From positions 124,001-188,000 of the forward strand of contig NZ_QMEY01000009.1 in assembly GCF_003315795.1 (NCBI RefSeq): DNA of 64,000 nt. The letters are read 5' to 3'. Positions 49,963 to 56,570 of the stretch are shown here, piece after piece (positions within the stretch are counted from its first letter, which is position 1; every line of letters starts with the position of its first letter). A model generated the notes under the pieces. That model did no database searches. It was not told where the DNA came from and saw only the letters and a list, made by a program, of their open reading frames with translations. This DNA comes from Spongiactinospora rosea. Its GTDB lineage: Bacteria; Actinomycetota; Actinomycetes; Streptosporangiales; Streptosporangiaceae. The position numbers and the translations under genes were made by a program.

Positions 49963-50280
49963 GACGGGGTTCCTTGTAAGGGTCGCATCGGTGCGGGACT
50001 GTGGCTCCTTCGCCGACGGTGACCACTGGACCATGAGCCGCTGCATCTCGGGTGGTCATGTCCGTGGCCTTGGGCGACAAGCTTGATCTCCGTCATTGGA
50101 GCAAGATGCCATGAGGCCGCCCAGCCGCCTCTTGATTTTAGGCCAGGCCGTCAAGGCCATATCGACGATCTTCGCCCAAGTAGTCGTATCCGCCGGAGTT
50201 CAAGGCGGAACGCCGTTGCGTTGTGCCTGTCCGATCGGGCGGGCCCGGATTGGACCCGCCCGCCGTCCTGTCGGCCGCCG
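49963..50280. other. Non-coding
   Basis: 318 bp between the excisionase remnant and the subtilase gene end. Apart from the terminator hairpin at 50237-50261 nothing is recognised. Confidence 0.5.
50237..50261 (-). terminator. Hairpin after the subtilase gene
   Basis: GGGCGGGCCC (50237-50246) against GGACCCGCCC (50252-50261), about 9 paired positions, 20 nt beyond the stop codon on the minus strand. Confidence 0.5.
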
Positions 50281-53200
50281 CTATGCAGCGACGGTGAGGG
50301 TGACAGGTACCTTGAGGACCGGCTGCCGTCCGCTGGCGGAGCGGATGAGGAGTTCGCCGGTGCGGGTGTCGCCGGGGGACAGGCCCGTGGTGTCGGCGGT
50401 GAGGGTGAGGGTGGCCGTCTCGTTTCGCGGGAGCCCGCCTTCGGCGGGGGTGACGGTGAGCCAGGGGGTTTCGGTGGTGGCCTCGTAGGCGGTGGGGGCG
50501 GTGCCGCTGTTGGTGAGGGTGAGGGTGGCGGTCCGGATGGTTTCCGGCGGGGCGGTCACATTGATCTCGGTGGGTGCGGCGGTGACCTTTCCGGTGATGA
50601 GTCCGGTGTTCAGGGTGGTGATCGCGCCGGAGGTCACGGTGACGTCCTTGTAGTTGGTGCTGTAGTGCTGTTTGGAAATCTTGGCGTTGTGGGTTCCGGC
50701 GCGGATCTGGCCGGTGAAGGTGCCGTCGGGGCCGGTGGTGAGGGTGGCGACGTGGGGGAATTCGACGGTCGCGCCGGCGATGGGTTCGCCGTCGCCGGCG
50801 TCGGTGACCGTGCCGCGCACCACTCCGTACTGCCGAGCGGTGAACGTGACGCTCTGCCCGTCCCGGAGCGAGGGGGCGTCGTAGGAGTACTGGAGGGCGT
50901 CGGAGCCGTCGGCGTTCTCGATGCCGACGGTGGCGCTGTCGCTCGCCTCGCCGACGTTCTTGTACCGGTAGCTGATCGTGCCGTCCTCGCCGAGCAGCAC
51001 GGAGAACGAGACCTGCCCCTCTTCGGTGGTGGCGTCACGCCATTCGATGACGAACGAGCGGCGCGGCGCCGTGCCCACCGTGGCGGTGTAGACCCCTGCC
51101 CCTTCGTCTACGAACCGCAGGTCGTCCCAGAAGGGGTAGACGGCCGCATTGGGCTCGTCGGGCCCGATCGGGGCGTTCCAGCCGGGCGGGTACGTGTCGG
51201 CGAAAGAGGCGAACCCGTCTTCGGTCACCCAGATCTCGGAGTGCGCCGCGCCGTAGAACGGCACCGGGAACGGCAGCGCGACCCGCTCGACCCGTGCGGA
51301 ATCGCTCACCGACAGGCGTTGCGTCCCGCCCACGTACGGCTCGCTGCCCGCCTCGCAGGTGTGGCCGAAGTCATCCGACTTCACCTGAAGGCTGACGTTC
51401 CTGGTCATGTCCCCGGCCACCGTGATCTGCTCTTCGGTGGCGTGGACACAGTGCGAGTCAGTGGCGATCTCCAGTCGGTGCGAGCCGTGCGGTAGCGCCA
51501 GCCGGTAGCGCCCCGAGGCGTCGGTGACGGTCCTGAGGGGCGTGCCGGACGCCACGACCCTGACGCCTTCCTCGGGGGCGTTCCCCACGGTGACCGTTCC
51601 GGAGACCACGCCGTGCGGCAGCCGGGTCAGTGCGATGTTCGCGGTCGCCGTCTGGCCGTCCACGACGTTCACGTTCACGGGCGCGGAGGTCTCGTGGCCG
51701 TACCTGGCCGCGGTGACCTGGTAGGTGCCCGGGGACAGGCGTGGCACAGAGTACGTGCCGTCGGCGCCGGTGGCGAGCATACGGCCGTGCGGTCCGGTGA
51801 TCGTCACGTCGGCGTCGGGCACCGGTTCGCCATTCGCGGTGACCGTGCCGCTCAGGGTGCCGAGCGGCTCGTCCGGGGCGGCCTGGACGGCGGCGTAGGC
51901 ATCCAGGCGGCCTTCGCCGTAGACGTTGTTGTCCTGCGGCGTCCCGCCGCACTGGTCGTCGGGGGTGTCGATGGCGCTGCCGTCGAGCAGCGCGCGGGTG
52001 GCGGCGACGTCCCTGCGCAGTGACGGCGCGGCCGACCAGATCAGCGCCACCGCGCCGGCCACGTGCGGGGAGGCCATCGAGGTGCCGTTGTAGCTCTGAT
52101 ATCCCCCGCCGGGCTTCGCGGAGCGCACGTTCACCCCGGGGGCGGCGATGTTGGGCTTGATCTCCCCGTTCTCACCTGGGCCCCTGCTGGAGTTGTCCCA
52201 GATCGTGTCGTTCACGTCGAACGCGCCGACGCTGTAGCTCTCGGAGTCCCACGCGGGAGTCCGGGCGGTATCGCACCCTGGCCCTTCGTTCCCGTTGGCG
52301 AACACTGGAAAGATCCCTGCGGCCAGCCATGTGTCGAGGACCGTTTTGTACCAGTGATCGGGCGTGTTGGTCCTAAAGAAGCCCCAGGAGTTGTTGATGA
52401 TGTCCGGAGCGAGGTCCGGCCGGGGGTTCTCGCCGTTCAGGTCGGTGGGAGCGGCCATCCACTGGCCGGTCGCGATCTCTCCTACCTTGTCCTCGGCACT
52501 AGCGGCGGCGATCCACCTGGCCCCAGGAGCGACCCCGATGCCGTTCCCTCCGATGACGGTCCCCGTCACGTGGGTCCCGTGGCGCCACTTACTGTCGCAC
52601 GGGGCACTCGGGCACTCACGCCCGGTGTGGTCGAACCAGTTGTAGTCGTGGTCCACGCTCCCGTCGGCCCGCCTGCCGCGGTACTGCCCGGCCAGGTCGG
52701 GGTGCTCGAAGTCGACTCCGGTGTCGATGACGCCGATGACGATGCCCTCGCCGCGGTTGCCCAATTCGTTCCACACGCGAGGGGCGCTGATGCGGTCTAT
52801 GTTCCACTCGACGGCGGCGGCCTTCGTCTTGACCCTGGGATGGGTTCTGCCGGGCAGGGGCTTCGGCGGCTCGACGGTGGTGTTCGGCTCGATGGAGGTG
52901 ACCTCGGGCAGTGCCGCGATCTCGGCGGCGAGCTTCGCGTCGCCGGTCACGTGCACGGCGTTGACGATCCAGAACGCGGTGTGCTTCGCCTGCCGCCCGG
53001 CCAGCAGACGGCGCAGCCCCGCCTGGGACTTCTTCGCGTGCGCGGTCTTGGCATCGAAGACCGCCTTGCCCTTGGCCGCCTTCGTGGTGGCGGCGCGGGC
53101 GGCGGACAGGTCGGCCTCGCCCCTGAGCCGGACCAGGAAGGAGGCCCTGCCGTCCTTCAGGTCCGCGCGCACCTCGGCGGAGATCTTGTCGTTCCCGGGT

Positions 53201-53307
53201 TCGGCTAGGGCCGCGTCCTGGGGGATGAGTAAGGCGGATAGGGTGAGCAGGCCGGCGAACATCCGGGTGAGGATGGCCGGTCGCCGCCGGTTGGAGGGCG
53301 TCTTCAT
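50281..53307 (-). CDS. Large secreted subtilisin-like serine protease (S8) with beta-sandwich repeats
   Basis: 1008 residues from ATG 53307 (GGGAGCC upstream). Order: signal peptide (about 1-35, ending ALAEPG), I9-type pro-domain (about 40-140), S8 catalytic domain (about 160-470) with Asp near 195 (VIDTGVDFEHPD), His near 243 (WRHGTHVTGT) and Ser near 410 (YNGTSMASPHVAGA), then carboxypeptidase-regulatory-like Ig repeats (GTLSGTVTANGEPVPDADV; GVVSGTVTVG; GVVRGTVTDAG), a beta-rich inserted domain, and a final Ig-like domain. The repeats probably help binding to substrate or cell wall. It matures by removal of the pro-domain outside the cell. Confidence 0.95.
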   Translation of the reverse strand: MKTPSNRRRPAILTRMFAGLLTLSALLIPQDAALAEPGNDKISAEVRADLKDGRASFLVRLRGEADLSAARAATTKAAKGKAVFDAKTAHAKKSQAGLRRLLAGRQAKHTAFWIVNAVHVTGDAKLAAEIAALPEVTSIEPNTTVEPPKPLPGRTHPRVKTKAAAVEWNIDRISAPRVWNELGNRGEGIVIGVIDTGVDFEHPDLAGQYRGRRADGSVDHDYNWFDHTGRECPSAPCDSKWRHGTHVTGTVIGGNGIGVAPGARWIAAASAEDKVGEIATGQWMAAPTDLNGENPRPDLAPDIINNSWGFFRTNTPDHWYKTVLDTWLAAGIFPVFANGNEGPGCDTARTPAWDSESYSVGAFDVNDTIWDNSSRGPGENGEIKPNIAAPGVNVRSAKPGGGYQSYNGTSMASPHVAGAVALIWSAAPSLRRDVAATRALLDGSAIDTPDDQCGGTPQDNNVYGEGRLDAYAAVQAAPDEPLGTLSGTVTANGEPVPDADVTITGPHGRMLATGADGTYSVPRLSPGTYQVTAARYGHETSAPVNVNVVDGQTATANIALTRLPHGVVSGTVTVGNAPEEGVRVVASGTPLRTVTDASGRYRLALPHGSHRLEIATDSHCVHATEEQITVAGDMTRNVSLQVKSDDFGHTCEAGSEPYVGGTQRLSVSDSARVERVALPFPVPFYGAAHSEIWVTEDGFASFADTYPPGWNAPIGPDEPNAAVYPFWDDLRFVDEGAGVYTATVGTAPRRSFVIEWRDATTEEGQVSFSVLLGEDGTISYRYKNVGEASDSATVGIENADGSDALQYSYDAPSLRDGQSVTFTARQYGVVRGTVTDAGDGEPIAGATVEFPHVATLTTGPDGTFTGQIRAGTHNAKISKQHYSTNYKDVTVTSGAITTLNTGLITGKVTAAPTEINVTAPPETIRTATLTLTNSGTAPTAYEATTETPWLTVTPAEGGLPRNETATLTLTADTTGLSPGDTRTGELLIRSASGRQPVLKVPVTLTVAA

Positions 53308-53775
53308 GGGCGGTGGCTCCCGGTAGAGATCTTCTACTTCTGGACGGAAGCACCATCCGCCATGCGGATGACCATATGGAAGCCCGTTCCGGGTCCACTT
53401 TCTGATCAGCCGCCGACGACCGAACGGAGCCGCGGGCGCGGCCGGTGCACGGGCAGATGTCGGCGGCGGCCGGGCGACGGGGCGGCGTTCGGACAGGAAC
53501 AGCGGACCGTGCGTACGCGTGGCGCCGTCAGAGAGGCGGAGCAGCCGGGGCAGTAGGTGGGCGGTACCGCTGTCCCAGTACACCCACTGGCGGCGGTCTT
53601 GTACCCCTTGCCCATCCAGTTAGCCATCTGGTGGATCACCCACCAGTGACCCATGAGCCGCCGATGCCGCCACGACTTGAACGCCGCTCTCGGTCGCCAC
53701 GCCGAGGGAGCAAGTGATCAAGGTGCTCTCGCGGGCCCTCCGAGGCCCTGCCGTAACCGCGAGTGGCGTCGTGGG
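53308..53775. other. No firm gene
   Basis: 468 bp upstream of the protease. A minus-strand frame (53406-53654, MGHWWVIHQMANWMGKGYKT and TYCPGCSASL) has some protein-like features including a CxxC, but it has no clear ribosome site and becomes Arg/Pro-rich; it may be a frameshifted small zinc-ribbon gene. The protease promoter should lie here. Confidence 0.4.
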
Positions 53776-54047
53776 CCACGGTCAAATGACGGCCAAACGA
53801 TCAAGAGGCCGCACCCGCGATTTGGGATGTGGCCTTTGAATTGGAAAAACAGGGTGGGGCTACCAGGACTTGAACCTGGGACCTCTTCCTTATCAGCGCC
53901 TCTTTATCGTTCAATCGAGTTACTGGCCACATTGGGATCAGGACGTAAACTTGCAGGTAGAGGCCATAGCTTTGATCCCCAAGACTGACCAGCAGTGCCC
54001 ATCGCTGACGGACAGTGCCACGGTCAAACGACGGTCAAACGATCAAG
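53776..54047. repeat. Direct repeats flanking the tRNA fragment (arm-site-like)
   Basis: Two 30-bp copies, 53776-53805 and 54018-54047, agree at 28 of 30 positions (CCACGGTCAAAyGACGG then yCAAACGATCAAG). The right copy contains ACGGTCAAACG twice in tandem. They lie 242 bp apart on either side of the tRNA fragment and next to the integrase start, a layout resembling integrase arm-type sites around a core. Confidence 0.6.
53853..53896 (-). mobile_element. 3' fragment of tRNA-Ile(GAU): probable attachment (att) core
   Basis: Read on the minus strand the segment runs from the anticodon loop CTGATAA (anticodon GAU) through the variable region, T arm CCAGG-TTCAAGT-CCTGG, acceptor strand TAGCCCC, discriminator A and CC. 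The 5' half (acceptor, D arm, 5' anticodon stem) is absent. Actinomycete tyrosine integrases commonly use exactly this part, anticodon loop to 3' end, as crossover core. The orientation puts the element to the right, with the intact tRNA gene expected at its far end. Confidence 0.75.
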
Positions 54048-54057
54048 GAGGTGATCC

Positions 54058-55407
54058 ATGGGGTTTTCCCGCCCTCGCCGCAACCGCGAAGGCAAGGTGC
54101 GCTACACCGCCTACTACCTCGACATCAAGGGCCTGGAGAAGTCAGCCGGAACCTTCTCAAACCAGAAGGAAGCGGACAAAGCCTGGCAACGAGCCGAGTC
54201 AGAGGTAGCCAAAGGTCGAGTAGGTGATCCGAAGCGTGGTCGCCAGACTTTCCGAAGCTACGTACGTGAGACCTGGCTGCCCAATCATGAGATGGAGGCG
54301 ACCACTCGCCAAAGCTACACATACGCAATCCACAAGCACATCCTGCCCGAGTTCGGCCGGATGCGCATGATCGACATCATGCCCGAACATGTTCGCTCAT
54401 GGGTCACGACCATGAAGGCACTCGGGCTTGAAGCAGCAACCATCCAGAAGAACAAGACGATCCTGAGCGCCGTCTTCACTACTGCCTTTCACGACCAAGT
54501 GACCTTCATTCATCCCTGTAAAGGGGTCAGGACACCGCCGGTTCCAGCAAAACCGCGAACCATCATCACGCCGGAGCAGTTCGACATCCTTTATGAAGAG
54601 CTTCCGGACGCCGACACCCAGCTACTCGTCGAGACCGACATCGAGACCGGGCTGCGCTGGGGTGAACTAACAGAACTGCGCGTGAAGGACCTGCATGTAG
54701 GATCTCAAATACTGACGATCAGCCGAACGGTCGTCGAGGTCAACCCGAAATTCCACCCCAAGGGCGAGCGGTTTCTGGTCAAGAACTACCCGAAAGACAA
54801 GGAGTTCCGCCGCTTCAAGCTCACCCGCCAGCTCGTCACTAAACTGAGCGCCCATATCAAGGAACAAAACCTCGGCCCCGACGACCTCCTCTTCACCTGG
54901 CGGCACGAGTCGGCCACCCGGAGGAAATTGCGTCCAGTGCCGGATCCCGAACAGTTGGGCTACACAGAGCCCAATGCCGCGGGACGCGCCTACCGACACG
55001 GGACCATCACTGCATACAACACGGGCAAGTGCCGGTGCGATCACTGTCGCGCGGCCTTCGCGATCTACCGTGCCCAACGTCGCAACAGCGGCAAGGACAA
55101 CCCGCGCCTACCACGCCGCCGCGATACCGATGGCCACATTCCCGCTGACGCCTTCCGCCGTAAGATCTGGAAACCCGCCCTTGCCGCGGCCGACCTTGGC
55201 ATCAAGGTCCGTATCCACGATCTACGCCACGCACACGCCTCCTGGCTGCTGGCCGGCGGCGCCGACCTCCAAGTCGTCAAAGAGCGCTTGGGTCATGCCT
55301 CCATCGCCACCACCGAGAAATACCTGCACACCCTCGACGACGCCGACGAAACCGCGCTGGACGCGTTCTCCAAGATCCGCAACCGCTCCAACGGGGGCCG
55401 CGTATGA
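54058..55407 (+). CDS. Tyrosine recombinase (integrase) of an integrative element
   Basis: 449 residues. A nearly full-length Shine-Dalgarno (AAGGAGGTGATC) precedes ATG, rare in this window and a sign of strong translation. Layout: N-terminal arm-binding domain (YTAYYLDIKGLEKSAGTFSN), SAM-like core-binding domain (about 65-160), catalytic domain with R200 (TGLRWGEL), H387-x2-R390 (HDLRHAHASW), H412 (RLGHAS) and nucleophile Y422 (TTEKYLHT). An insertion near 320-345 holds CRCDHC, a possible zinc knuckle. It lies 160 bp from the tRNA-Ile fragment, its likely target, and overlaps the DUF2637 gene by ATGA. Confidence 0.95.
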   Translation: MGFSRPRRNREGKVRYTAYYLDIKGLEKSAGTFSNQKEADKAWQRAESEVAKGRVGDPKRGRQTFRSYVRETWLPNHEMEATTRQSYTYAIHKHILPEFGRMRMIDIMPEHVRSWVTTMKALGLEAATIQKNKTILSAVFTTAFHDQVTFIHPCKGVRTPPVPAKPRTIITPEQFDILYEELPDADTQLLVETDIETGLRWGELTELRVKDLHVGSQILTISRTVVEVNPKFHPKGERFLVKNYPKDKEFRRFKLTRQLVTKLSAHIKEQNLGPDDLLFTWRHESATRRKLRPVPDPEQLGYTEPNAAGRAYRHGTITAYNTGKCRCDHCRAAFAIYRAQRRNSGKDNPRLPRRRDTDGHIPADAFRRKIWKPALAAADLGIKVRIHDLRHAHASWLLAGGADLQVVKERLGHASIATTEKYLHTLDDADETALDAFSKIRNRSNGGRV

Positions 55408-56132
55408 GGTCGCGTGCTCTTACTCAGTCCACGCCAGATACTGCGCAGGCAGAAGTCTCCGTACCTGCCGATCGCCCATCACGCGACTACATCGCGACCA
55501 CCAGTCGCTCCGCCAACATCATCCGTCGCACCACCATCGCCACAGTCGTGGTGCTCGCCACCATAGCGGCCATCGTCAGCTACCAGCACATGCACCAACT
55601 CGCCATACAACACGGCGAATCTTTCTGGTCTGCCGCCCTCGTGCCACTCGCCGTGGACGGCATGATCGTGGCCGCGTCCCTCGCCCTCCTGGAAGACTCC
55701 CGCGCAGGCCGCCGCGGCGGCCTCCTCCCGTGGCTGTTCCTCATCATCAGCAGCGGCGCCAGCCTCGCCGCCAACGTGGCAATCGCCGAACCGACCTTCA
55801 CCGCCCGTATCATCGCCGCCTGGCCCAGCCTCGCCCTGATCGGCGCCTACGAAATGCTCATGCGCATGATCCGCCACACCGCCGCCCGGCAGCAGGCCCC
55901 CATACACACGGCCTCTTATCCACAACTTGTGGACAAGCCCGAAAGCGGCCATGATGCCCATGCCGCCAGTGGCCGCCACCTCCAACGAGAAGCATGGCGA
56001 TGGGCGACGTCGGTCCAGCAGACGAACGGCCACCTGCCAAGCGCGACCGCCATCGCCGCCGCCTACGGCCGCAGCGCACGATGGGGACGCCTGGTTAAAG
56101 CAGCGGGCCAGTCCGGCGGACTGGACTACTGA
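55404..56132 (+). CDS. DUF2637 membrane protein of actinomycete integrative elements
   Basis: 242 residues. Four membrane spans (about 42-60, 78-95, 107-130, 137-155; TTIATVVVLATIAAIVSYQH, AALVPLAVDGMIVAASLALL) match DUF2637, a family found mostly in integrative conjugative elements and plasmids near integrase and spread genes. The C-terminal part (about 180-240, WATSVQQTNGHLPSATAIAA) looks like a small HTH of the type that follows such membrane parts. It is co-translated with the integrase. This pairing supports an AICE-type element, although rep and tra genes are not seen before the CRISPR locus. Confidence 0.85.
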   Translation: MRSRALTQSTPDTAQAEVSVPADRPSRDYIATTSRSANIIRRTTIATVVVLATIAAIVSYQHMHQLAIQHGESFWSAALVPLAVDGMIVAASLALLEDSRAGRRGGLLPWLFLIISSGASLAANVAIAEPTFTARIIAAWPSLALIGAYEMLMRMIRHTAARQQAPIHTASYPQLVDKPESGHDAHAASGRHLQREAWRWATSVQQTNGHLPSATAIAAAYGRSARWGRLVKAAGQSGGLDY

Positions 56133-56165
56133 GCCCCAGGCTTTCTAGAACGCCTTCAAGGAAGG

Positions 56166-56373
56166 CCGGTCCACACAGCCATGGCGGGCACACAGCGCCT
56201 CCGACCACGTTATGGCCGGTGACAGGCTCCCCCACAGCCGCGGCGAGCACAGGCGGCCGGTTGACGCCCACGCTGGCACTGTCGGCTCATCCCCCACAGG
56301 CGTGGGGAGCACGCACAGCGGTGACACCCCCTCCGGGTGATCACCGGTTCACCCCCACGGGCGTGGGGAACAC
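56166..56373 (-). CRISPR. Decayed type I-E CRISPR array, four repeats
   Basis: Four repeat units end at 56191, 56250, 56312 and 56373, separated by three 33-nt intervals (56192-56224, 56251-56283, 56313-56345), i.e. a 29-nt repeat plus 32-nt spacers if the terminal G is counted with the repeat. The rightmost unit (56346-56373) is closest to the I-E consensus, reading GTGTTCCCCACGCCCGTGGG on the minus strand and ending GTGAACC. Units become steadily more degenerate to the left (the last matches its neighbour at 17 of 26). The leader is therefore on the right, and transcription runs leftwards. Confidence 0.85.
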
Positions 56374-56570
56374 CCTTACTGAGCAGCCATGATACGCACG
56401 ACCTGCGACGATGGAGTGTCGGGGTTTGTCGGTGATCAACTTGGAAAACGTGAATATTGTTCTCGCACTGATTTTTACGAAATCGGCACACAGGCGAAGT
56501 CTGATCCCATATGCTCCCGGCGCGCGGGGCTATCGTGCGCGGCGGACTGCCGAGGGAAACCGAGGAGCAA
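56374..56570. promoter_or_regulatory. CRISPR leader and divergent cas3 promoter region
   Basis: 197 bp. The part 56440-56490 is much richer in A/T than the surroundings (GGAAAACGTGAATATTG, ATTTTTACGAAATCG), as expected of a leader that also holds the array promoter (minus strand) and the cas3 promoter (plus strand). No exact promoter boxes are assigned. Confidence 0.6.

Noticed and set aside
53406..53654. Small minus-strand frame with MGHWWVIHQMANWMGKGYKT and a CxxC
   Set aside because: Protein-like only over its first half; no ribosome site and possible frameshift. Left as a note rather than a gene.
53653..54208. Plus-strand frames with GLPGLEPGTSSLS and LGPLPYQRLF
   Set aside because: These peptides arise from reading a tRNA 3' end in the antisense sense. 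The DNA is the tRNA-Ile fragment, not a gene.
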